From: an uncultured Clostridia bacterium
Lineage (GTDB): Bacteria; Bacillota; Clostridia; Oscillospirales; Ruminococcaceae
Assembly (NCBI GenBank): GCA_947389015.1
Contig: CANDVA010000002.1
Span: 62,001 to 126,000, forward strand
Reading direction: 5' to 3'
Length of the DNA stretch: 64,000 nt
Below the pieces are notes generated by a model. It did no database searches, had not been told where the DNA came from, and saw nothing but the letters and a program-made list of their open reading frames with translations. This document shows, in pieces, positions 1 through 11,600 of this stretch. The position numbers and the translations under genes were made by a program. The number at the start of each line of letters is the position of its first letter. Position 1 is the stretch's first letter.

Positions 1-421
1 AAGGACGCAGAAGCTCCTCAAAATTATTGATATTCTGCGTATTGTCCGACATCTCGATAGTCACGGAATTCGCCGAGATATCCGATATCTTCCCGCGGAA
101 AAGCTCGCATATGCTCAGCACCTCGGGACGCTGCTTCGCGGTACAGCTTATCTTTATCAGCACAAGCTCTCTGCTTACCATATTTTCCGGTGACAATGTC
201 TTTACCTTGATTACGTCTATCAGCTTGTTGAGCTGCTTTTCAATCTGCTCGAGCGTGTAATCGCTGCCGTCGGCGACGATAGTTATTCTCGACACGTTCT
301 CGTCGTCGGTCACGCCCACCGCAAGGCTGTCGATATTGAACCCGCGCCGCGCGAACAGTCCCGCGACACGAGCCAGTACGCCCGCGTGATTTTCTACCAA
401 AACGGAAATCGTATGTTTCAT
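1..421 (-). CDS. ilvN: Acetolactate synthase small subunit (C-terminus truncated by window edge)
   Basis: Reverse-strand translation from ATG at 421: MKHTISVLVENHAGVLARVAGLFARRGFNIDSLAVG..., an ACT-domain IlvN signature, directly downstream of ilvB. Confidence 0.93.
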   Translation of the reverse strand, partial: MKHTISVLVENHAGVLARVAGLFARRGFNIDSLAVGVTDDENVSRITIVADGSDYTLEQIEKQLNKLIDVIKVKTLSPENMVSRELVLIKISCTAKQRPEVLSICELFRGKISDISANSVTIEMSDNTQNINNFEELLRP

Positions 422-435
422 AGCCGTCCCTCCCG

Positions 436-2073
436 TTACAGTATAGTCTTTTCAAGCTCGGGAACAGCCACCTCAAGCAGAAACGGCTTGTCCGAGGAGA
501 TCAGCCTCTTGATGCCCTCGACCGCGCTCTCCTCGCTGTCCGCCAGCATATTCTCCATACCGTAAGCCTCGGCGACCCTGCAAAAGTCGGGACTGCCGTC
601 AAGAGACACGCCCACGAGCCTGTTCTCGTAGCTGCGCTCCTGAACCTCGCGAACCATTCCCAGAAACCGATTGCGCATTACGATAACCTTTACGTTTATT
701 CCGTGCTGGATCGCCGTAGCGAGCTCCGGAAGCTGCATCTGAAAAGAGCCGTCGCCGCATACCGCGATGACCTCCGCAGTCTTGTCCGCGCACTTCGCGC
801 CGATAGCCGCGGGCAGCGAATAGCCCATGGTCCCCATACCGCCCGAGGTGAGAAACCTCCCCTGCCTGAGCGAGATATTAGCCGCCGTCCATATCTGATT
901 TTGTCCAACGTCCGCAACAATGACCGTCCGCTCGGGAAGATACTTATCAAGCGTCCGAATGAACCATTTCGGGTTGACATACCCACTTTCGGCGGGCAGC
1001 GGCTCGGAATCCGAACGATAACCGTCAAGGTATTCGCGCCATTCCTTATGGGAAAGCGGCTGCTCGAACGCGTCCACCTGCTCCAGAAGCTGCTCCAGAA
1101 CCAGCGTGATATCGCCTACGATAGGGATATTCGCCTCTATGTTCTTGCCGATCTCGGCGGGGTCGATATCAATATGCACGACCGTGAAGTCATGACGCTG
1201 TTCCATTGCCGCGATAGCGCGGTCGCCGACTCTCGCGCCGAGCAGGAAAAGCGTGTCGCAGCTGTTGACGGCGGTATTCGCGGCTTTCTTTCCGTGCATA
1301 CCGAGCATACCGTAATACAGCGGACTGTCTGACGGCATAGCGCCCAGACCCATCATCGTCGAAACGACGGGGATATCCGCTTTTTCGGCAAGACGGCGCA
1401 TAAGCTCCGCGCCATTGCCCGTGAAAAGACCTCCGCCCGCGCAGATAAGGGGCTTTCTCGCTTCCTTCATCGCGGTTATCGCGCGCTTTATCTGATAGCC
1501 GTTGCCGCGCGTGCTCGGACGATACGAGCGTATGTCGACCGTTTCGGGGTACTCGAAATCTATCTCCGCCTGCTGAACGTCAAACGGCACGTCGATAAGC
1601 ACGGGACCGCGTCTGCCCGTCCCCGCGATATAGAACGCCCTTTTGAACACCTCGGCGGTGTCCTCGGGTCTTTTCAGCAGATAACTGTGCTTGACGAACG
1701 GCTCCGCGGAGCCCGTGATATCCGCCTCCTGAAACACGTCACGACCGATCTGCTCGGAGTTCACCTGACCCGTGATAATGACCATGGGAACGCTGTCCAT
1801 ATACGCCGTGGCGATCGCGGTGATAAGGTTCAGCGCGCCGGGACCGCTCGTCGCGACGCACACCGCGGGCTTTCCCGTGATACGTGCGTAGCCCGAAGCC
1901 GCGTGTCCCGCGTTGACCTCGTGCCGCACCAGAATATGACGAATACCCGTCTTATATAATTCATCGTAAAAAGGACAGATCGCCGCGCCGGGGTAACCGA
2001 AAAGCTCGGTAATGCCCTCCGCTTTCAGACACTCGGTCATAGCGCGCGCGACCGTCATACGTTCGCTGCTCAA
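436..2073 (-). CDS. ilvB: Acetolactate synthase large subunit
   Basis: 545 aa TPP-dependent enzyme: ELFGYPGAAICPFYDEL, GDGSFQM, IlvB-like throughout. Confidence 0.96.
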   Translation of the reverse strand: MSSERMTVARAMTECLKAEGITELFGYPGAAICPFYDELYKTGIRHILVRHEVNAGHAASGYARITGKPAVCVATSGPGALNLITAIATAYMDSVPMVIITGQVNSEQIGRDVFQEADITGSAEPFVKHSYLLKRPEDTAEVFKRAFYIAGTGRRGPVLIDVPFDVQQAEIDFEYPETVDIRSYRPSTRGNGYQIKRAITAMKEARKPLICAGGGLFTGNGAELMRRLAEKADIPVVSTMMGLGAMPSDSPLYYGMLGMHGKKAANTAVNSCDTLFLLGARVGDRAIAAMEQRHDFTVVHIDIDPAEIGKNIEANIPIVGDITLVLEQLLEQVDAFEQPLSHKEWREYLDGYRSDSEPLPAESGYVNPKWFIRTLDKYLPERTVIVADVGQNQIWTAANISLRQGRFLTSGGMGTMGYSLPAAIGAKCADKTAEVIAVCGDGSFQMQLPELATAIQHGINVKVIVMRNRFLGMVREVQERSYENRLVGVSLDGSPDFCRVAEAYGMENMLADSEESAVEGIKRLISSDKPFLLEVAVPELEKTIL

Positions 2074-2136
2074 ATCAAAGCACTCCTTTCGGGGAGTAAT
2101 ACACTAAATATGCAAATAAAAAATATCCACCCTACT

Positions 2137-2165
2137 ATTATACCAAAACCGCGCGGCGTTGTCAA
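2137..2165 (-). promoter_or_regulatory. sigma-A promoter of ilvBN: TTGACA-17-TATAAT
   Basis: Reverse complement TTGACA acgccgcgcggttttgg TATAAT upstream of ilvB. Confidence 0.75.
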
Positions 2166-2215
2166 GCACGGTAACGAAAAAAATAAGGGCTTTTTCGGTT
2201 ATTTTTCATAAAACA

Positions 2216-2240
2216 GAGCGCGGCAATTACCGCCGCGCTC
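2216..2240 (-). terminator. Hairpin downstream of M23 peptidase gene
   Basis: gagcgcggc-aattacc-gccgcgctc perfect stem between the two genes. Confidence 0.6.
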
Positions 2241-2257
2241 CGAAAGATCTGTAATTA

Positions 2258-3619
2258 TTACTGATAACTGTAATTGAACGGATCGACATACGAACCGTTT
2301 ACGCGAACCTCGAAATGCAGGTGCGCGCCCGTCGACCAGCCCGTCGAGCCAACATAGCCCAGCACGTCGCCGATCTCTACGTGCTGACCCTCGCTGACGA
2401 TTATATCCTCCGCGTGAGCATACAGCGTCGCGAGATTGCCGCCGTGATTGACTATCACATAATTTCCGTATCCGCCGCCGCAGCCGCAGCTCCAGCTCTT
2501 GCCGTAGTTGTGACCGCAGTAGTTGACAACGGAGATGACCGTGCCCGACTGCGCCGCGTAGATATTCGAGCCCGAAATACCGCCGCCGCTGATGTCGATA
2601 CCCTTATGGTTTCCGTTGCGCCACGAATCGTAGCCGAAATAGGTGGTGATGCTCTGATACTGCGAATCCAGCGGCCACCTGAATCCGTCGCCGTACTCGA
2701 TATGCTCGGAATCGTTCGCCTGCGCCTGACGGATAAGCTCCTCGATCTGCGCGTTCAGCTCCTCAAGAGCGGCGTTGCCCGCCTCCATATCTATGTACAG
2801 CCCGTCGATACGGTTCTGCATATCCTCGTTGTCTATCGACAGACCGTAGAGATAATTCTGCTTTTCCGCGGCGTCCGCCTCGAGACCCGCCTTTTCATCC
2901 TCGAGATCCTTCTTTTCCACCTCGAGCTTTGCCTGCTTTTGAGCAAGGTCGGCTTTGTCCGCTTCAAGCTTGTCAATATCGCGGTTAAGTTCCTCGATAA
3001 GATTTTCCTGCTCCTTTATGGAGTCCATAAGGCGCTTCATAAATTCCAGATTTTGTCCGCCGATATTTTTCACAACGTCGGAATACATAAAGAAATCGTA
3101 CCAGTCGTTGGAGCCGTTGAGTATCGGGATAGTACCCGAGGTATCGTTTATGTAAAGCGCTCTAGCGAGCTTTGCGAACTTTTTCAGGTTCTGTCTGTTC
3201 TGCTCCTGAAGGTCGGCTATCTCGCCTTTCTTCTTTTCGATCTCAAGCTCCTTGTCCGCGATATTCCCCTCTACGACCTTGATCTCGCGCTGTTTTTCCT
3301 CTATCGCCTCGATCTTGGCGGCGACCAGCTCGCTTGTTTTGGCGATCTCCGAGGTAACGCCGTCTATCTGCTCCGAAACGAGATCCATAGCGTACTCGTT
3401 ATCTTGAATATTGCCCTCGAGATCGTTTATTTTCTGCTCGCGATCCTCATTTTCTTTCTGTATCTGTTTTATCTGTTCCTGAAGATCCTCAATGGAATCG
3501 CTCCCGCTTGCTTTTACGGGCACGGCGCTGTCGGCTGTCAAGGAAACGGCGACGACCGCCGCGGCAAATACCGCGCATAGCTTGACCGCAGTTCTTCCGC
3601 TTATTTTTTTAATCCCCAT
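2258..3619 (-). CDS. Secreted coiled-coil murein hydrolase activator / M23 peptidase (EnvC-like)
   Basis: Signal peptide, long coiled coil, C-terminal M23/LytM: HKGIDISGG...GNYVIVNHGG...HLHFEVRVNG. Confidence 0.92.
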   Translation of the reverse strand: MGIKKISGRTAVKLCAVFAAAVVAVSLTADSAVPVKASGSDSIEDLQEQIKQIQKENEDREQKINDLEGNIQDNEYAMDLVSEQIDGVTSEIAKTSELVAAKIEAIEEKQREIKVVEGNIADKELEIEKKKGEIADLQEQNRQNLKKFAKLARALYINDTSGTIPILNGSNDWYDFFMYSDVVKNIGGQNLEFMKRLMDSIKEQENLIEELNRDIDKLEADKADLAQKQAKLEVEKKDLEDEKAGLEADAAEKQNYLYGLSIDNEDMQNRIDGLYIDMEAGNAALEELNAQIEELIRQAQANDSEHIEYGDGFRWPLDSQYQSITTYFGYDSWRNGNHKGIDISGGGISGSNIYAAQSGTVISVVNYCGHNYGKSWSCGCGGGYGNYVIVNHGGNLATLYAHAEDIIVSEGQHVEIGDVLGYVGSTGWSTGAHLHFEVRVNGSYVDPFNYSYQ

Positions 3620-3713
3620 AATCCGCCTTTCTCCAATCGCGTTTTTTACGCGGGCGACGCAAAATATTTCAATTTCCCCTTACGTTCGCCCGCAAAACTT
3701 CTTATACACTGTT

Positions 3714-3742
3714 ATTATACCTCTTTCGACAGGTCTTGTCAA
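3714..3742 (-). promoter_or_regulatory. sigma-A promoter of M23 peptidase: TTGACA-17-TATAAT
   Basis: Reverse complement TTGACA agacctgtcgaaagagg TATAAT. Confidence 0.7.
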
Positions 3743-3781
3743 GCGGTATTTCCTGAAAATTATATGAAATCGGCGGTACGG

Positions 3782-4066
3782 TTATGAATACAGGGAAGAC
3801 GAAAATTCGTCGAAAAAGCTGTTCATAACTTCATCATAACCGAGACATCGGAAATTCATGTCGAACATTAAAACATAGGGCTTGCCGCCGACTATCCAGC
3901 CGCAGATAAAAGGCTCGTCCTCGACCACGCACGAGACGGTCATCAGCTCGCTCTGCGGATAACCTATCGCGCCGACGATCTCCCTCATGGTTTTACCGTT
4001 CGGGTCTCCGAGCTTTTTAATTCTGTCCTCGATATCGGGGAGCGGCGGGTGAGAAAATACATTCAT
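3782..4066 (-). CDS. Hypothetical protein, 94 aa
   Basis: Intact ORF divergent from an XRE regulator; no family recognised. Confidence 0.6.
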   Translation of the reverse strand: MNVFSHPPLPDIEDRIKKLGDPNGKTMREIVGAIGYPQSELMTVSCVVEDEPFICGWIVGGKPYVLMFDMNFRCLGYDEVMNSFFDEFSSSLYS

Positions 4067-4215
4067 AATAAACCTCCAAAATGATTATAATATATATTAT
4101 AAATCGCAATCTCGGAATTGTCAATATATAAAATCGCATTTTAGAAATTTTCTGCTAAAATAATTCTCAAATCGCGTACAATCAATCCATAAATACGCAA
4201 AAGGAGATTTTTAAA

Positions 4216-4533
4216 ATGACCTTTGGAGAACGTCTCAAAAACTTGATTGAGCGGCAGGAAATGCAGCAAAAGGACATAGCGCCTCTGCTGCATATTGGTC
4301 CGTCAACGCTCAGCGGATATGTAAATAACGATAGAATGCCCGATATGCTGCAAATAGTGCGTATAGCGGAGTTCTTCGGAGTAACGACCGACTATCTTCT
4401 CGGCTGCGACAGCTCCCCCGAAAATATACCTATGTCCAACGCCGAGCGCGGATTGCTCTCAAATCTGCGTTCACTTGACGCCGAACAACAGGAAATTATC
4501 TTTAAATTAGCCGAAATGTTGTCAAAAAAATAA
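4216..4533 (+). CDS. XRE-family HTH transcriptional regulator
   Basis: FGERLKNLIERQEMQQKDIAPLLHIGPSTLSGYVNNDRMPDMLQIVRIAEFFGVTTDYLLG; RBS aaggag. Confidence 0.9.
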   Translation: MTFGERLKNLIERQEMQQKDIAPLLHIGPSTLSGYVNNDRMPDMLQIVRIAEFFGVTTDYLLGCDSSPENIPMSNAERGLLSNLRSLDAEQQEIIFKLAEMLSKK

Positions 4534-4825
4534 TTTCCTGTAATTCCCAATTTGCTCCCACATAATGGAAAATGGCTTTGTTAAGCCAAATTCGGCTTGT
4601 CTGCAATTTGTGCGTTTTGCACAAATATAATTAGTCATAAAACTTATCGGCAATGAAATTTCCGAAAGAATTTTCGCGCTCAAAAGTGCAGTAAAAATTT
4701 TTTTGTGTTGCAATACATTATGCAAACAGCTGCGGTTTTTTGTGAATAATCCATAAATTGCCGACAACAAATTATGAAAATACAACAAAATTCGCTGTGC
4801 TTTTTGAAAATCACAAAAATTTTTC

Positions 4826-4854
4826 TTGCAAAATCGCCTGCACTATTGTATAAT
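4826..4854 (+). promoter_or_regulatory. Promoter of gdhA: TTGCAA-17-TATAAT
   Basis: ttgcaa aatcgcctgcactattg tataat. Confidence 0.65.
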
Positions 4855-4895
4855 AATAGTGTAGGTAATTTTTTGCTTATGAATTTAATATTTGA

Positions 4896-6263
<1,368 letters not shown>

Positions 6264-6288
6264 TTTCGACGAGCAATAAATAAAAGAC

Positions 6289-6318
6289 GTGCGGAGGGTC
6301 ATCTCTCCGCACTGTTTT
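6289..6318 (+). terminator. Terminator of gdhA
   Basis: GTGCGGAG-ggtcatct-CTCCGCAC followed by tgttttt. Confidence 0.75.
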
Positions 6319-6407
6319 TGTCGTGTATTTATGCACGAAAAAACCCGCCGCTTTCGCGACGGGTTATAATTATTCGTCAGAACAATTTAGATTTTGCTTG
6401 TCAGCAA

Positions 6408-8087
6408 TTACTTTCTCTTCTTGGAGATTACAACTGCTGCGCCAGCTGCTGCCAGTACTACAGGAGCTACTGCTACTGCAACACCGGTACCGGGGTTCTT
6501 CTCACCATTGTTGGAACCGCTGTTGGTGTTGGAAGAAGGAGTAGAAGTGCTGGTAGAATCGCCGCTGCTTACGAGACCGCCGCTGTTGCTGCTGTCATCG
6601 GGCTTGGGAGCTTCCTTGTTAGCAGTGATAGTGATCTTATTAACAACTGCATCCCAGAAAGTAGGATTGTTGCCCCACCACTGACCGATGTTGTCACCGT
6701 TACCAAGATCAACCAGGTCACCGGTGTGAGCTGTGCCAACCTTATACTCAAAGCTGAAAGAGTTGAAAGAGTTGAGCTGCTCATTGTAAGTAAGACCTGC
6801 GGGCAGCGGAACTGTGATAGACTTGCCATCCTCAGACCACTTGTAATCGGTTGCAAGAGGATACTTAACCTGACCGCTAGCTGCGCGGAAGATAACCTCT
6901 ACGTCAGCAAATACGCCATTCCACATATCCTTGTTGAACTCAAATGTAATAGTACCGCCATTGTTCAAGTTCTTAAGTCTGGTAGGAGTTGCGTTGATAC
7001 CAAGACCAACGGTAGCCTTACCGTGATTAGGAAGTGCCTTCTTAGAAGTCTTGGTCTCATAATCAGCCTTAACAACCTTAGTCTGGTTGTTGGAGCTTAC
7101 GCCGCCCTTATGAGTGAAGTTGCCGTTAGAAACGGTGCCGGACTCACCAACGATACCGAAGTAGTTGTTGATAGTGTCCTTACCAGCCTGAGAATTAAGA
7201 ATCTCGCTAATCAAAGCAGAATTCCATGTAGCGCCGCCCCAGTTCCAAGAGTTGCCGGAAACCGTTGTAACCATACCTCTGAACATATCAGCGGGCATGC
7301 TTACAGTGAAGCTCATCTTTACACTGGACTTATCGTAGTTGATGCTCTGCAGTACATTAGTAGCAGAAGCGCCGAAAGATGCCTGAAGACCTGCGGGAGA
7401 AGTAGCATAGCCTGCAGTTCCAGTACTGTTCAGCCAAGAAACATCCTTAGCAATAGCAACTTCCTGCTTCCATTCCTTTGCTACCTCGCCCTTTTCCTTA
7501 TTAGCAGCGTCCGCAGCAGTGAAAGTAGTATTAAAACCAGCCGCGCCGCCCTTAGTGCCCTTGGGGAGCAGAATAGGAGCTGCAAGCTGATCACCAGCTG
7601 CAAAGCCGTATTCATCCAGCCACTCCTGAGGAGCATCAGCAGGAATAGTCTTGCCCGCGCCAATTACAACATACTCTTTCATCGAGCCCTGGAGCACAGC
7701 ATTTACTGTAGCGCCGCCGAAAGTGATATCCTTCTTGGAATCGTTAAACTTGTAATATGTGCCAGTAGTCTTACCGTCCTTGCCTACGCCCATAACGCCT
7801 GTTCCAGCGTCGCCATTCATCTGCTTGATCCAAGCGGAAAGAACGATGTTGCTGTAAGAGTTGCCGCTGTCACCCTCGGGATCTGCGCAATCAGCACCGG
7901 TGCCCTGATCGAGAAGAGCCATCATATCATCTTTTGTCAACTCGTTGGTCAACTCAAGTGTAACAGTCTCGTTCTCAACAACATTCTCAAAAACGATAGT
8001 GTTGTCATCAGCAGCCATAGCGGAAGACGCCATAGCAGCGAGAGCGAGAACACCGGCAGTAGAAGCTGCCAAAATTTTCTTTAACAT
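6408..8087 (-). CDS. Secreted surface protein with NPGTG-type sorting-signal tail
   Basis: Signal peptide MLKKILAASTAGVLALAAMASSAMAA; Ser/Thr-rich linker then NPGTGVAVAVAPVVLAAAGAAVVISKKRK (motif, TM, basic tail). Confidence 0.8.
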   Translation of the reverse strand: MLKKILAASTAGVLALAAMASSAMAADDNTIVFENVVENETVTLELTNELTKDDMMALLDQGTGADCADPEGDSGNSYSNIVLSAWIKQMNGDAGTGVMGVGKDGKTTGTYYKFNDSKKDITFGGATVNAVLQGSMKEYVVIGAGKTIPADAPQEWLDEYGFAAGDQLAAPILLPKGTKGGAAGFNTTFTAADAANKEKGEVAKEWKQEVAIAKDVSWLNSTGTAGYATSPAGLQASFGASATNVLQSINYDKSSVKMSFTVSMPADMFRGMVTTVSGNSWNWGGATWNSALISEILNSQAGKDTINNYFGIVGESGTVSNGNFTHKGGVSSNNQTKVVKADYETKTSKKALPNHGKATVGLGINATPTRLKNLNNGGTITFEFNKDMWNGVFADVEVIFRAASGQVKYPLATDYKWSEDGKSITVPLPAGLTYNEQLNSFNSFSFEYKVGTAHTGDLVDLGNGDNIGQWWGNNPTFWDAVVNKITITANKEAPKPDDSSNSGGLVSSGDSTSTSTPSSNTNSGSNNGEKNPGTGVAVAVAPVVLAAAGAAVVISKKRK

Positions 8088-8265
8088 TCTAAATTTCCTC
8101 CAATGTTCAAAATTTACTTACTCGTTTTAACTAAACTCCTTCATTTACAGAAAGACCGCGACAGAACGACAGCCAACGAGTTGAAGTTATCGTTCTTATC
8201 CTCAGCCCCCCCTTTACTCTGCAATACCGGAGCTTTGTATGCAGACCTTGTTTCGGTCTGTTTAC

Positions 8266-8294
8266 ATTATAGCCCAAACAAGTAAATTTGTCAA
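8266..8294 (-). promoter_or_regulatory. Consensus promoter of surface protein gene: TTGACA-17-TATAAT
   Basis: Reverse complement TTGACA aatttacttgtttgggc TATAAT; implies about 170 nt 5' leader. Confidence 0.75.
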
Positions 8295-8537
8295 GTGCGT
8301 TTTGTATATTTTTTTAAAAATTTAACCCTAAATCTTCAAAAACAAAGCCTTTTTCGGGCAAAATTAAGGCATTTTCAGGTAAAAAAAACGAGAGTTTCAC
8401 CGCACTTTTTACAAAGTTTTCTAGGTATTTAAATTTTCATTCGTTGATATTTAACAAATTTTCAACACGGAGAAAAATTTTTTACATAAATTCTTTTGCA
8501 TTATACGCGTTTTTTGTGCATTTCCACTTAAACGGGG

Positions 8538-8566
8538 TTGACATATATTTCCCAAAGTGCTATAAT
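8538..8566 (+). promoter_or_regulatory. Consensus promoter of hybrid histidine kinase: TTGACA-17-TATAAT
   Basis: ttgaca tatatttcccaaagtgc tataat. Confidence 0.75.
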
Positions 8567-8633
8567 TATAATATATTATTATTTAATTCCTTATCAGCAA
8601 AAGGATCAGTGTATTTATTGAGAGGTTTTCATC

Positions 8634-11600
8634 ATGTATCATTGCCGAATTCGATTTTATTTTACCGGAAGGCACCCCGAGATATATACTATTATAAAGG
8701 GGTTTGCTCCGCCCGAGAATTTCTCGTATGATTTTATTGAGAGCGAAAAGCCCGATCCCGCCGAGGTCGCGGAGGCTAACGTAATTTTCGCGAATTACTC
8801 CGATTATTCCTCCGTTGAGGAACTGAAAAACACGTTCGCGAACAGAAATCGGAACGCGGAGCTTATCGTGCTTGCCGAAAAGAATATCTTCGCGGAGGAT
8901 CTGTCGTTCGTCAAGGACGTGTGGACGCTCCCGCTGTCGGAGAACGAGATAAAGTTCCGCTTTTCGCGCTGTCTGGAGCGTTTCAAGTACGAGGTGGACT
9001 GTTGGCAGACAAAGCAGTACCTCGACAGGACTATCAATAATATCCCCATTCTCGTGTGGTTCAAAACCAAGGACGGCGTTCACGAAAAGGTGAACGACAG
9101 CTTCTGCAAGACCGTCAACAAAACGAGGGAGCAGGTCGAGGGACAGCGCCACGCGTACATATGGGACGTGGAAGAGGACGACCCCGCGTGTATCGAATCC
9201 GAACGCATCGTCATGGAGACCCGACGTACCTGCGTTTCCGAGGAGATGATAAAAACGGGCGACGGCGACAGACTGCTTACTACCTATAAGTCGCCGCTGT
9301 ACGATCTGGACGGTTCCGTTATGGGAACGGTCGGCGTTGCCGTCGACATTACCAAGGAACGCGCTTACGAGGCGGAAATAACCAGGAAGAACGCCTCGCT
9401 TGAAAAGGTGTTCACTTCGATCGACTGCGGAGTGCTGTGCCATTCGCTCGACGGAAAGCGCATAATCAGCGTGAACGACGCGGCGCTTAAAATTCTGGGC
9501 TACAAGTCGCGTGACGAGCTTGTGTCAAGCGGCTTCGATATGGTCGCGGATTCCGTTCTCGAGGATGATAAGCCTCGGCTTCGTGAACGAATAATGGCTC
9601 TCAAGGAAGAGGGCGACAGCATAAGCGTCGAATACGGCGTTCGTCACAAAAACGGAGACGTATTGCACATAATGGGCAACGTCAAGATACTCAAGGCGAA
9701 CGGCGAACTGTTCTATCAGCGCTTTTTGCTCGACGTCACCGAGCAGAAGAACCGCGAGCGCGAATTTGAACGCAAACAGGCGGAGCTCGTTCAGGCGCTC
9801 GGCGTTGACTATAATCTTATCTGCTTCTTTAATATAGATACGGGTATGGGGCAGGCACTGCGCGCTCACGACTGCGCGTATCACGTTTTGAGCCGCGTAT
9901 TCAGCGGCAATCTCAACCTTACACTGTGTATAGAAAGATATATCGGCGAGTGCGTTCTCGAAGAAGACAAGGAACTGCTCAGAAACGCAGTCTCGCGCGG
10001 AAATCTCATCAAGGAGCTTTCCGAAAAGGAAACGTTCCACATCAACTACCGTACTATGTGCGGGAACACCATGCGCTACTTTCAGATGAAGGCGGTGCGC
10101 GCGGGAGAATGGCCGTCGGACGGAAGGAGCATAGTGCTCGGTTTCCGCAGCGTCGACGACGAGATACGCGCCGAAATGGAGAAAAAGGAGCTTCTCGAGG
10201 ACGCGCTTATGCAGGCGAACCGCGCAAACAAGGCGAAAAGCGTCTTCCTGTCGAATATGTCTCACGATATCCGCACACCCATGAACGCGATCGTCGGGTT
10301 CACGTCGCTCGCGATCTCCCATATCGACCAGAAGGAACGCGTCGAGGAATACCTCAAAAAGATCGCGACCTCGGGAAGTCACCTGCTCAGCCTTATCAAT
10401 GACGTACTCGATATGAGCCGTATTGAAAGCGGAAAAATGCGCCTTGAGGAAAAGCCGTGCAGTCTGCCCGAAATTCTCCACGGACTGCGCAATATTCTTC
10501 AGGCCGATATCCACAACAAGCAGCTCGAGTTGTTTATCGATACCGTAAACGTATACGACGAGGATATTTTCTGCGACAAGCTGAGACTTAATCAGGTGCT
10601 GTTAAATCTGCTCAGCAACGCCGTGAAGTACACCGGCGCGGGCGGAAAGATCACCGTGCGCATAGCCGAAATAGCGGGAGCGCCCGAGGGCTTCGCGAAT
10701 TACGAATTCACTATCAAGGACACGGGCATAGGAATGAGCAAGGAATTTGTCGAGCACATCTTCGAGCCGTTTGAGCGCGAACGCAACTCCACGATAAGCG
10801 GAATTCAGGGCACGGGTCTAGGCATGGCGATAACTAAAAATATCGTCGATATGATGAACGGCACTATCGAAGTAACGAGCGAGCAGAACGTCGGCACGGA
10901 GTGCAAGGTATCGTTTATGTTTAAGCTTAACGCCGAGGAAAAACGTCCGCAGGTGATCGACGAGTTTAAGGACTGCCGCGCGCTGGTGATCGACGACGAC
11001 TTCAACACCTGCGACAGCGTTTCGTTTATGCTCCAGCAGCTCGGTCTTCGCGCCGAGTGGACGCTTTCGGGCAAGGAGGCTGTTCTCCGCTCCCGTCAGG
11101 CCTGCTCGCGCGGCGATAATTTCAGCGTTTACATCGTCGACTGTTTCCTGCCCGATATGAACGGTATCGAGGTAGTCCGCCGTATCCGCAAGGAAACGAG
11201 CGCGAACGTTCCCATTATAGTGCTTACGGCTTACGACTGGACGGAGTTCGAGGAGGAGGCGCGCGAGGCGGGCGTTTCAGCGTTCTGCAGCAAACCGCTG
11301 TTCCTGTCGGAGCTTAGGAACTGCCTTAACATGATTGTCGGCGCGGCAGCGGAAAACGACAATCTCCCCGACAGAATACGCACGGGAAGGATTCTGCTCG
11401 CCGAGGATAACGAGCTCAACCAGGAGATCGCGGTGGCGATACTGACCGAAGCGGGATTTGAGGTAGAGGTGGCCGAAAACGGCAGCGTCGCCGTTGATAT
11501 GCTCTCGAAGTCCGAAGCGGGTTATTACAAGCTGATACTCATGGACGTACAGATGCCCATAATGAACGGCTACGAGGCAACAAAGAAGATACGCGCGCTC

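Noticed and set aside
2315-3580. 421-aa plus-strand ORF antisense to the M23 peptidase
   Set aside because: Antisense shadow of a coiled-coil gene; no supporting signals.
6318-8084. 588-aa plus-strand ORF antisense to the surface protein
   Set aside because: Sense strand has signal peptide, promoter, RBS and sorting tail; antisense has none.
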